A stretch of DNA of 64,000 nt. It comes from Capronia americana (taxonomy: Eukaryota; Ascomycota; Eurotiomycetes; Chaetothyriales; Herpotrichiellaceae). Positions 10,341-20,218 of the stretch are shown here, piece after piece. The notes beneath the pieces are model-generated. The model saw only the letters and a list, made by a program, of their open reading frames with translations, was not told the origin of the DNA and made no database searches. Every line of letters begins with the position of its first letter. Position 1 is the stretch's first letter. The position numbers and the translations under genes were made by a program. The stretch spans positions 372,001 to 436,000 of the forward strand of contig JADWQD010000007.1 of NCBI GenBank assembly GCA_016110215.1. The letters run 5' to 3'.

Positions 10341-12302
10341 ATGGATGTTGAAAGCAAAATGGGCGTGGATAGCAATGCTGATGACCGCGAGCTCGAAGCT
10401 CAAGGGTATCAACGTGCGATGCCCCGAAGATACTCTTTGTTGTCGCTTCTATCACTTTCCTTCGCCCTCACTGCTAGCTGGAATGGTTTTGGAAGCGCTA
10501 TTGGTACGGGCCTTGGGGAATTTGGGTCTGCTGGGGTCCTGTGGACGCTACTCATCGCGGCCGCCATGAGCTGGATCGTGTCGCTGGGCATGGCAGAGCT
10601 GTCGTCTGCTTACCCCAACTCGGGAGCGCAGTACTACTGGTCCTTTAGAGTTGCGACACCAGCATGGGCTCCTTTTGCGTCTTATGTGTAAGGTTCCCCC
10701 TCGCAAATGATGTCTTCGATAGCTGTTCACTGCTCACACCTTTCGCTTTAGCTCCGCTTGCGTCAGCACGGCCGGCTGGTGGCTTGGGAACGCCAGTGTC
10801 GCCAATTTCATTGCGGCGATGATATTGGCGATGGTGAAGATATCCATTCCAGACTATGTTATTCAGCCATGGCATCAGTGGCTCCTTTACGCTGTCATAC
10901 TCTGGCTCGCCGTGGCGGTCAATGTCTTCGGCAGCCGGTTTGTCCCGCTGTTCTCCAAATTTATACGTGAGTTTGCCGTTCGCTTTGGGTATCCGGCGTT
11001 TCGGTGAGGATTTTGACCGTGGCAGGAGTGCAGTGTACTTTTCGCTCGTCTCTCTTACCGCAACCATCATCACCATCTTGGTCTGCGCGGCGCCCAATTT
11101 CCAAAAGGCTTCCTGGGTGTTCGGAGATATCACCGATGCTTCAGGATGGGATAACAAGGGGCTCCTGTTCCTGCTGTGTCTCTTGAACAACGCATATGGG
11201 TTCATGGGCACTGATGCCGGTGCACACCTGTCAGAGGAGATCCCAAACCCCATGGTCAACGTCCCCAAGGTTATAGTGATGCCGGTGATAATCGGGTTGA
11301 TTACGAGTAAGTTTTCCCACCTTGTCTCACGCCGCGAGCCATAGAGTGCTGACAGCATACTACGTAGCATGGCCTTTTGCTGTCGCATGTTTGTTTGTTA
11401 TTGTGGATGTCGACCGAGTTATCGCTCCGCCGAGTGGCCTCCCACTGATAGAGATATACTATCAAGCAACCGGGAGTAAAGCTGCGACGATCGTGCTCTT
11501 GGCAGCCTTCGCATTCTGCATGTTTGGCTGTGCCACTGCCAACGTGGCTGGATCGAGTCGTCAGATCTGGGCGGCCTCGAGAGATAACACATTCCCAGGC
11601 TCTTTTTGGTGGTCTCAGGTATCTCCTCGCTTCCAAGTGCCTCTGAATGCGGCGGTTCTCTCGGGGTTCGTACCAACGGTAGGTTCGACCAAGATTTGGA
11701 ATGACTGACCATGTTTCGACGCTGACGTATTCTGTGCCCCTTCCAGATCTATGGTCTGATTTTCCTCGGATCATCTACCACCTTTGCATCCATGGTTGGC
11801 GCTAATATTGTCTTCATGATGACTTCCTATGTGATCCCGCAAGGAATACTCGCATGGAGGGGCCGGGCGTTCCTCCCTGAAAGACATCTCAATTTGGGGA
11901 AATGGGGAGTGGTCGTCAACGTAGTGGCGTGTTCGTGGTGTGTATTCCTGGACATAATAGCCTGCATTCCTATCACGAGACCGGTCACAGTCACGAACAT
12001 GAACTGGGTGAGGTAAGTGAAGCCATACCCGCGGACTCTTGATTCCGTGGAAGTTGAACTACCGCGTTACTGATGAGTCGCACAGCGTCGTGATCGTTGG
12101 CATCACAGCATATATTCTCATCACTTGGTATTTGTGGCAACGTCATGTGTATACGGGTCCTAAAGTCAATTTTCAGCTCCAGAACACCATTCATCATGAA
12201 ATCCTACATCATGAAAGTCAAGGGGGGCAGGCGACCATTGTTGGCATTGAGCTGGACAAATCGAGCCAGGAATATGGCCAGAAATCTGTCAAGGGGGATT
12301 GA
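10341..12302 (+). CDS. APC-family amino acid/choline/GABA-type permease
   Basis: I read six exons, 10341-10687, 10752-10966, 11034-11306, 11368-11678, 11747-12012 and 12086-12302, giving 542 residues. The five introns are 61-73 nt and all phases join. The protein is strongly hydrophobic with about 12 membrane segments, starting with a SWNGFGSAIGTGL segment followed by GMAELSSAYPNSGAQYYW, the characteristic first helices of the fungal amino acid/choline transporter subfamily (Uga4 and Hnm1 relatives). EEIPNPMVNVPK lies in a cytoplasmic loop. It is probably a plasma-membrane proton symporter for an amino acid, choline, GABA or related amine. Its place between degradative enzymes fits import of the cluster's substrate, which is inference. 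The short hydrophilic C-terminal tail contains several His residues. Confidence 0.9.
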
Positions 12303-12713
12303 GTATACTCGGGTCTTTCTGTCATGGCCTGCCATGCCTTCTCTGGGATAAATATTCCAGCTTATCGCACGCGGAGAGTAGGCTTCACCTTGATCCCCCT
12401 CCAAGATAGTGAATAATCTCTATATTGACAAATCGGAAAGGGAAGAGCGACGGCTACCTCTATTACTTGAGAAGGAAAAACCTAATTTCCTTTTAGGATT
12501 TGATCCTAGAGGGTGAGCGGAGGCCGCTTTAACCTGAGCTTTAACTGAATGCTCCCTGAGCACTTCCTGAGCAAACATGTCAGGGGGGCCCTGATCTGGC
12601 CCCTTGTGATCGGCTAGGCATCTGTTTTAGATGGGCGCCTCGCTCCCACAATCTCACATCGCTATATAAGACCTAATTACTTTCCCATCTTCACTGACAG
12701 GGGCCAGGCGATC
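12303..12713. other. Convergent gap, permease and amidase 3' ends
   Basis: No gene is supported. The stretch carries the 3' ends of two convergent genes. A short inverted CCTAA/TTAGG pair near 12480-12500 is the only structure seen. Confidence 0.35.
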
Positions 12714-15144
12714 TTACTCAAACTCCTTTTGAATCTCTTGCACTGCGTCCCGTTTCGTCTCGTAGGTGGTGGGACTGTCGGCAGGTGCTGAACCCGAATT
12801 CCGCGAGTTATTGGCGAGAGGGTACATATAGCGGCCAGTTTGAATGCTGGTGGGCCATGAAGCCTTCTGGAACGCCGCAGCTGCAAGCTTGATGAGCATC
12901 AGATCACTCCCTAAATGGAATTAATTTGCGGTTTCACGGTAGTTCTCAGGCGCTTTGATCCCCACCTTTGGCTCCTATCAGAGTGCTAGCTATGGGCCGA
13001 ACTTCCTCTCTTCCGCTGATTCTCGAGTGGTATGGCATCTGAGCGACTGTGCACGAATTAGTCTCGGTACAGCAAATGGAATCGAGACAAATGACACTTA
13101 CATGGCAGCACGAGCTGGGGAGCATGGAGAATAGGCGATATGAACTTTCCCGCGATTGTAGGGAAAGTCCCAGCTGGCCTGCGGAATAGCATCAGTTCAA
13201 GAAGCCAAAGTGGGCCGCAAGTCCTCCTACGGGCTCGGATCGTCACGGTACTCTGGGTCGGGTTCTCCGTAGGGCATGATGAGGATGGCGTTGGAAAGAG
13301 TTTCCGAGTCTGGCCCCATGACATGCTCGCTGAACCAGTCTCGGAAGACTTGAAGTTCCTCCAAGTAAGTCTCGTACTCTTCGGGGGTGACGTCTTTTCC
13401 CACACCCCTGGATTTTGTTGGTTCAGTGACAAACATGTAGCACGGACAGCACACTCACCATCTAAAGCGCACAACAGAGCTGACAAACGCGTCTTTGCCA
13501 AACTTTGCTTTGTAGTCGTCGCGGAACTGGTCAAATTCATGATAGTAGTCGTAGCATAATGCCCAAAAAGCACTCTATTCGATCATTTAGTAGCGGAAGA
13601 AGGTAATGAGCTAAGGAACGTGCCTTTTCAGTGTACTTCAGCAATGGCATGCCTCGGGCTCCCTTTGGAGGGTTTTTGTGCCACTCGTCGGCGAAGCTAA
13701 AGGGGGTTCGTTTCGTTCCCAGAAAGTCTTCAAGAATGCTGATGAACTCCTCTGTCAGAGCTTGTTGTTTCGCATTGGCGAGGGGATAGAATTCCTTGGG
13801 GTACAGTATCTTGTATGGAAATCCGGAGAAGGTGTGATGGATGTTTTCGAAAGTGTGTGACACAATGTACTGAAGATCATCCAGACTGCGACCAAACTGG
13901 CCGACTGTGTCGAATTTTCTACAATTCCGGATGTCAGTTGAGAACTATTGCGCAGCTCAAAGCATCCTCACGGCGAATTAGCTGGTATTCCCTTCATCGA
14001 TGTCGAGTCGAAACTGGGCCGCAAAGAAAAGAGCCCGCTGCAGGGGGCAGGTGCTCGTACACTTCCAGCAGCTGCATCGTAGAACGGTCAGTATGTGTTG
14101 TGAGACAAGGGGTGAAGGACGGTCGTACAGTCTCCGGCAATAGAGAAATCCAGCCAGTCGTAGCCAGCGAGAGACGTGCCGGCGCCTGTCGAACTGCTCG
14201 ACGGACTCTGATAGCGATCTCCGCGCGGATTGACCGGGCAGTGGAAGTCAACCCATTGGTCGGTAGGTTCCTCCGGTGATGCAAAAGAAGTCATTCTGGT
14301 CTTGCCCACAATGACTGCTCCGAGGTCGATGAGCTTCTTTGTGTAGTCGGCGCTCTCTTCGTCCGGACCGTAGAGCTCGGTCCACGGCCTGCTCATCATG
14401 GTCAACTGAGTGCCCTGAAGACGGAAGATATCCTTTAGTCCCATTCGCGCGCCTGCAAGAGGCTTTTCTGGGGTTGGTTTAGCGTAAAGACGACTTGGAA
14501 CGGCAATATTCTTCCAGAGGCCGCTATAACCGAGGGAAGTGAGAGGGGAGTACCTAGGGTGGTCAGAATACGTTTAAGATGGACGCCGGAGCAGCGAGGA
14601 TCTTCGAACTTCTTTGGACTCAAGACGTCGTCGGGGATGACGCTAAAAATGAAGCTGTCCAGCTCGTCTTCATACAGGCGATATGCTCGACAAACATTGC
14701 CTTGGGATAGAAAATATGGACCGGGAGGAAGGGCTTTTGTCGGAGGGATTGAAGCTATATGGTAGACAGCAGAGAAGCGACCAGACGCCTTGAATTGGGC
14801 TAAGTGCCCGTCACCATTCCTGCCTAGGATGGACTGCAGAACAACGGTGCGTGCGAAAGACTGAGAGTAGACATCGTCGATGCCGGCAAAGCGATTGATT
14901 AGTGCAACAGCCTTGTCAACCAAAGCTGTAGCATCACCAAGGGTGAGCACGACAACGGGGATCGGATTCGATTGGGTCGATGGCTCAACGACTTTGGCCT
15001 TTGAGTAGGTAGTTGAAGGTTAGTTGCTTAGTTGTAGCCTCGCCTTAATTCGGCGGATAGATACCGAAAACATACCAGAGACTGTGGATGGACCAGATAC
15101 GAAATGCCGTCTATAATCGGAAAAGAAAGGTCGCCCGAAGTCAT
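12714..15144 (-). CDS. Amidase-signature hydrolase, ten exons
   Basis: Ten minus-strand exons join to exactly 642 codons (641 residues): 15144-15076, 14998-14610, 14553-14129, 14071-13972, 13918-13624, 13574-13459, 13407-13231, 13178-13102, 13046-12966 and 12910-12714. The amidase triad is visible: Lys near residue 193 in GLKDIF, a Ser in SSSSTGAG near 274, and the nucleophile Ser near 298 in DSAGSVR. Amidases of this fold cut carboxamides to acid plus ammonia or amine. The intron at 13575-13623 uses a GC donor (AAG|GCACGT), because no GT gives a workable frame. The intron at 14554-14609 has a weak GTTCGA donor but a good CTGAC branch site. The first exon and the ATG at 15144 are the least certain parts. 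The C-terminal segment after the catalytic core matches fungal amidases of about 600 residues. A scytalone-dehydratase fusion, known in some relatives, is not seen. Confidence 0.85.
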
Positions 15145-15467
15145 CAAGAGGGTTCCTGCTAGGCGACCATCCACGCTGTCTTTCAGATTGGACCTTGAGG
15201 AGGTCGTTGTGAGAGCAACGAATTTTTGTGATATTTTGCAAAGCCTCACGACTTGCAGGGATGAAAATGTTGGCGGCTGAATTCCTTGTGTATGGTATTC
15301 TTTGTGTATGGTATTCTCTGTGTAATGAAAGCCTTACAAGAATAAAATGACTATCTGTGCATGCCAAGGCGCTAGGTCCAAAACCGCTAGATCGTGCTCC
15401 GCTGAGGTCAGTTGTCGACTGTGCAAAAGCTTGGTGAACTTACCCTATAAGCACAATCAAAGGTTAA

Positions 15468-15524
15468 GCTAACGAGCAAATAAGAGAGTGCCGGACCGTA
15501 GCGGACCGGCCCTTATTTGCTAAC
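15468..15524. repeat. Imperfect palindrome / hairpin
   Basis: The left arm GCTAACGAGCAAATAAG is mirrored by the right arm CTTATTTGCTAAC, with CCGGACCG and CGGACCGG in the centre. It can fold into a hairpin of about 25 bp arms with almost no loop. It could be a solo terminal-inverted-repeat relic. It lies upstream of the amidase start. Confidence 0.55.
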
Positions 15525-15799
15525 ACTAAACATTTCCTTCTTAACCTCTGCTCCTATCATGAAAAATGTGCCTGTCGGACTGCAAGGAGATAGGGTGCAA
15601 GGAGATAGGGAATGCGCTCTGTGGACCCCGCAGTCGTTGGCGAGCTCGGCGAAAGAACCCGGATTGCTGAATCTCAGCACCTCCAAAGAATCACATGCGA
15701 AAACCAGGCCAACTGTCGACTTTGGTGAATGGGTGGCGTTAAGCCGAGGGCCTCCACCAATGCCACCTCAGTCGGGTGCTCGAATCAGTCTCGCCGTAC

Positions 15800-15892
15800 A
15801 CCACCATAGTCGGACACTTTGCAGGGCTTGTTAAGGCCTAGGAACGACTGGTCTTCGGCCTTTCAAAGTCCTGTAAAGTGCCCGACTCTGGT
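15800..15892. repeat. Imperfect inverted repeat, about 37-nt arms
   Basis: The left arm (15800-15838, with AGTCGGACACTTTGCAGGG) pairs with the right arm (about 15856-15892, with CCTGTAAAGTGCCCGACT). A loop of about 17 nt separates them. The mismatches look like scattered point changes. It resembles a small MITE or the stem of a hairpin RNA; neither is proven. Confidence 0.55.
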
Positions 15893-16819
15893 AAAAGCAC
15901 CCCCCAGTAGACAGACACCACGATCAGTGGAAGCCAGCCCCGCTTCAAGTCAGATCCCGGCACCTCTTCTACAGCTTTGGGCATAATGCTCGATTGAAGA
16001 TAAGAACTCGCCTTCGCTCCCTTAGGTCCGTCAGATTAAATGCCAGATCTTCAACTCAATCTCAAACAGTTCACTTACACCTCTCAAGCCTCCGACAACC
16101 AAGCCATACTGAAACTGCACTAGAGTACGCCGTTCCGTGACATCCGAAAGAGCATGGCTAACGTTTGAATAGTATACCTACTCAACTTGTCCAACCTTGG
16201 GAAAAATGGTATCAGCCAAACGAGGAGTATGAGAAGCCGACCCACTTCGTCGTGCCCATCATGGCCGCTGGCAATGTCCTTCTGACGAAGCTGCCCGAAG
16301 GACGTAGCGACTTGAGCCAGCCAAAGCCGAAGCCACAGCCTAAGCCAGAAGAATTTAAGAATGAGAAGTAGATGGTGCGGATGGCGAGGATTGCAAAAGC
16401 AGCCCGGACGGTGGGGACTGGGGTCACGCAGGCCGTGGGCCCGTCTTTTGGCAACAGGTGGATTTCAAAAAACGAGAAACAGGGCTATTGACGACTCAAG
16501 TCATTGTTTTCTCCCAGCGTAGCTGCAGACTATCTAGAGCGGCATATCGCCTCGGGGATAGGCGCACTGATCAAAGTGGTTGGCCTTCCATCATGCTGAG
16601 TCTCGCATACATCCTGCCCTACTGCCCGACTGAAATCTTGCCAGGCGGATTTATAACCGTGGTTAAATTATATAGTAGATTCTCGTCTATTGGACGGATC
16701 GACTGCTCGAACAGACCCTGGATCTACCCCACCCGCCATTTTTCACTGCCTACTATCTGATCCGAGTGATTGAAGGCATCGTTGCAACTCTCGTTTGCAC
16801 AAAGCTGGCTGAAGCCATG

Positions 16820-17873
16820 CAGGTTTCCGTCAGCCTTCCATATCTGAACAGGGATGACTTGTATCTCAAGGAGAAACCGTACGTCACCGACTTTGCCGTG
16901 GACCGCATTCCCGGCGCAGAAGCAAGCAACCACCGCTTTGACTACCAAAGCCTCATTATCACCGATGTCCAAACATGCCGTGAGCGTTTCACCCTGGAGA
17001 AGAACGGCTTCTGTTTCCTCCGCGGCAAAACCTCGGTGACCCTTACAACTGCAGATGACGAGGAGTATATCAGAGAGGTTTACTTCCCGGAACTGGAGCA
17101 GATATTGCACGAGGCATTGCCTGGATATGAGCGGATTGACTATCTAGACCATCTGGTACAGCTCTCACTCTCCGGCTCTTCGCTCCCATACTAAACTGTG
17201 CAGGTCCGCAAACGAGACGCGTCGTTTCCAGAGGAGCCTGGCAAGGTGACGACGGCTGCTCAGCCGGCCGCTTTGCCGCACTCCGACTTCAGTAGAGATG
17301 GCGGCTTCCTGGCAATGGAGCAATTCTTTCCGGGACAGGAAAAGTACTTTGAAAACGGAGATTTTGATTTGATCAAGTATGCATCACTTTCGTTCGTGAA
17401 GTCTTCTCCGGGTCCCATTAACGCAGGCGCAGTGTTTGGCGGGTGCTTCGAGGCCCAAACAATGACTGGCCGTTGGCCGTCTGCGACTACACGAGCGTTG
17501 ACTTGGAGGCAGATACGGTCATTTGTGACGTCCTCCATGAGCAGTGCTTGGGAGAAAACGTCATCTTGTTCAGAAATCCCAACCACAAATGGTACTTATC
17601 TGGGCAACCAAGACGTTGACGATCTTATCGTCTTTCGGAACACAACGTCCCAGGCACAACGCTCAGGTAGGCATCTATCCTGTATCGACTCAACGTTGCT
17701 GAACCGGCTGACATGCGTGGGCAGCGGCTTTCCATGCAGCTTTCGACACCGGTGCAAAGACTTCGCATCCCCGACACAGCCTTGAGCTTCGAGTTGTCGC
17801 GTTTCGGCCTGGCGGAGAACCTTACGGAAAGGACGACGCGACGACATGCGAATCTTCGAATTTGAACTTGTGA
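16820..17873 (+). pseudogene. AsaB/CmcJ-like oxidoreductase, frameshifted
   Basis: Family-like segments run in order over four exons: 16820-17155, 17204-17377, 17428-17666 and 17740-17873. The introns start GTACAG, GTATGC and GTAGGC and all end CAG. Hallmarks are an N-terminal ITDVQ segment followed by FTLEKNGFCF, then VWRVLRGPNNDWPLAVCD, DDLIVFRNT and a C-terminal LELRVVAFRPG. This matches the fungal hydroxylase/desaturase family that includes AsaB and CmcJ-like proteins, often found in secondary-metabolite or catabolic clusters. In exon 3 the frame changes by one base near 17595-17597, between NPNHKWY and the DVDDLIVFRNT segment, at a TT pair. No intron can explain this. It is either recently inactivated or a one-base sequence error. 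The extent and splice sites are otherwise good. Confidence 0.72.
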
Positions 17874-17940
17874 AAGCTTGGAATCTTAAGGCGTTAAAAT
17901 GATATCGTCACCAGATATATGAAGATACACACACCCAAAT

Positions 17941-19059
17941 TCATCGGCTCCAGAACTGCACAATCGCATCAAAATCCTCCTCTCTCTTTGCCGGATTCCA
18001 ATTTTCAGACCCGACAATCCCTCTTCTCATGTTCTCTGCTTCGCGGATCTCTTTGCTCCCTTTTTGCCGCTCTCCCATGTCCTGATAGATGCAACCTCTC
18101 TTGTATCTCGTGCGAGCTATTTCATTCTGAAAATGCTCGGGATTCCTCGTGTAAATTTCCAGTGCCTTCTCAAGCATTGGTCTTCCAGGTCGTTAGCGGC
18201 GGTTAACTAAAACCGGTATAGCTTACTCACAATGCTGCACCGTAGTCGCCCCATTGATGGAAATGCCAGCCAAGTTTATGAAAAGCGTCTGCCGTTCGGT
18301 GATGTTTGGGTCCAATCGTGAGCGTGTACAGCTTGAGGGACTGCAGGTGAGTCTCCATAGCTTCCTTGTACCTGGCCTCAGACTCCTTCTTTTTGCCTTC
18401 TTCGGTCAAAGCGAGAGCCTGGCCGATTTGGACATTGCCGAGAGCCAGAAGCGCGTATCCGGTTCTATGAACAGTCAGATTGCCGCGAACCACGGTTACC
18501 GTGCTGCTTGTGTGACCGTACCTGAAGCTGGTTGCATCCTCTTTGTCCTTGACGAGCGGCCGGAGTCTCTTCTCGGCGTCGTCCAGCCGTCCTTGTAACA
18601 ACAAACAGATCCCGAGATTCGTCGTGTACACCGTGCGATCTCCCGGCAGGTCTTCCCACGTTTTCAGTGCCTGGTTGTAGTATTCTTCCGCCTCTTGATA
18701 CCGGTTCAGCCCATGAAGTCCATTACCGAGGCGCCCGAGGCCAAAGACTTCCCAAAGGCTGGGACGTTGAGGCCCAGAAGCAGAGCTATTGCATGTTCCA
18801 GCAGCATTTTCCACGACGATATGCCGTCTTTGCCGTCTTTGCTGGTGAAACCATACTGAAACGCCATGATCCGAGCACGTGGGATCTGATGGCTGAGGAC
18901 TTGGCGAAGCCATTGATTGTGGTCCCGTGGCTTGTATTGCGGTACCAGAGTTGGGAGGGTTGTAATGGAAACAATACTGCAGTGAAGAGCGTTTAGTGTT
19001 TGGGGAACCACGTTCGATCTGTGCGAACCCTTACTCAAGCTCCGGTTGTTGGACTCCAT
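17941..19059 (-). pseudogene. TPR remnant of hydrolase-NTPase-TPR protein
   Basis: The C-terminal part is a clean tetratricopeptide stretch. It runs from GNGLHGLNRYQEAEEYYNQA through NLGICLLLQGRLDDAEKRL and HHRTADAFHKLGWHFHQWGD to a final exon starting at about 18190 and ending IVQFWSR. Two introns can be read, about 18473-18526 (in phase) and 18191-18235. Upstream, in another frame, lies QIPRARIMAFQYGF, typical of the N-terminal alpha/beta-hydrolase (DUF676-like) domain of fungal NB-ARC/TPR proteins. The two halves meet near 18750 in different frames, with the rest of the hydrolase and the whole nucleotide-binding domain absent. I read this as a deletion relic of a large STAND-type protein, although the TPR part could still be expressed from an internal start. 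Confidence 0.65.
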
Positions 19060-20218
19060 CGTAGACGACTGGTAGAGGACTCATGTCCAGCACAGACGGT
19101 ACTAGGTGGAGGGTATCCAGGAGGAGGCTTGGCCTGTCCAGGGCTCTTAGGGTGCTGAGAGGCTGATAGCACTATTTTCTTCAACACGACCTTTGCTCTC
19201 TTTTAATGTTGGCACAACCTCACAGCTCGTGACGAGGCGCAGTGTTGCCGCTGATCCGCAACCCTGGCGTAGTGCGACCCTTTGAGGTACTAAGCAAACC
19301 CTGAAGAAAGATTCAGCGAGCCAACCGGTCAGCGGGAATGATATCAACATATCTGTATTAACAAATCATGTCGAGTTAAAAGCGCGCTCGGCCCAGCCTG
19401 CTTGCAGGGCCTAAGCGAGCCCAAAAGACCTTCAGCGCTCACGAGTCGAGTTTTCAGCTGCCGGATCCAGGTGTAGGCGGTAAGGTTGGACATGACCTGT
19501 CACACACCGTGCAAAGGGCTACTGTAGCAGCAATCGAATGCACGTGTAGCCCAACCGGATGTTCAATTTCGTCTCAATCGTCGGCTGGCTGAGTTTTCCG
19601 CGGAGAAGCTGTTGGTCTTGATCATTCGGACTCAATCAATATCGATTCTCTATGCATTCTCTTACCGTCTCCCGACAGGTCCAGACTCCCTCCGATGCCA
19701 TATCGCCCAAACTTTCCATCCCATCATGATAAACCGATGGAAAGAAAGCCGATCTAGAACGGGCCTAGTGCGGTGTTACTAGCCTCGGGAAGAAAATATC
19801 CCCTCCGCACCCGGATTGCGCCAAACCGTCATTTGAACTCGTAGGCATGCCCGCGAGGCGGCCCTCGCTACACTGCCACACTGCCAACTTCTAATAGGGG
19901 CCGTGCGGGCATGCCCACGAAGTTCAAATGACGGTGTGGCGGGTGCGGAGGGGATCCCTGTGATTGTCGACACGCCAAGCATTGTAAAGACAGCACCGGG
20001 TCCATCGAAATATGCGGTCAGGGTCGTGTAACGATACTAGCCCCTCCCAAAGTATATACGAGTAGGCAGGCGTCTTCCCACCAGGCAGCCACCGTCTCTC
20101 AGCTAATTAGCTTAATCAACCCTTCCACACCGCTACAACAATAACCACACCCAGGAAGGCCATGTCGACATACTCTGTACGAAATTAACCCAAACCTCGT
20201 GTTCCTTCTCATAGTCTC
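19060..20218. other. Gene-free stretch with inverted repeat
   Basis: No coding frame is supported over 1.2 kb. It contains the inverted repeat at 19798-19955 and, from about 20040, the presumed promoter of the MFS pseudogene. Confidence 0.4.
19798..19955. repeat. MITE-like inverted repeat
   Basis: The left arm 19798-19854 begins ATCCCCTCCGCACCC and ends GGCATGCCCGC. The right arm 19905-19955 is its reverse complement, starting GCGGGCATGCCC and ending GGGTGCGGAGGGGAT. The inner CGTCATTTGAACT block is matched exactly. The arms differ by a 5-6 nt indel and a few substitutions, and about 50 nt lie between. No clear target-site duplication is seen. Confidence 0.65.

Larger units (their letters stand above)
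15145..16819. other. Long gap with hairpins and short repeats
   Basis: No gene is supported over 1.7 kb. It holds a short direct repeat of TGTGTATGGTATTCT around 15287-15318, a doubled AAGGAGATAGGG near 15584-15610, and the two inverted repeats listed separately. A short frame at 16165-16371 lacks an ATG and resembles nothing I know. Confidence 0.4.

Noticed and set aside
16165..16371. Plus-strand frame of 68 residues with a KPKPQPKP tail
   Set aside because: It begins at TTG rather than ATG, has no family likeness, and does not connect to the downstream AsaB-like exons.
342..17873. Classical secondary-metabolite cluster
   Set aside because: The region has a regulator, a monooxygenase, an AsaB-like gene and transporters, but no PKS, NRPS, terpene cyclase or prenyltransferase backbone within the window.
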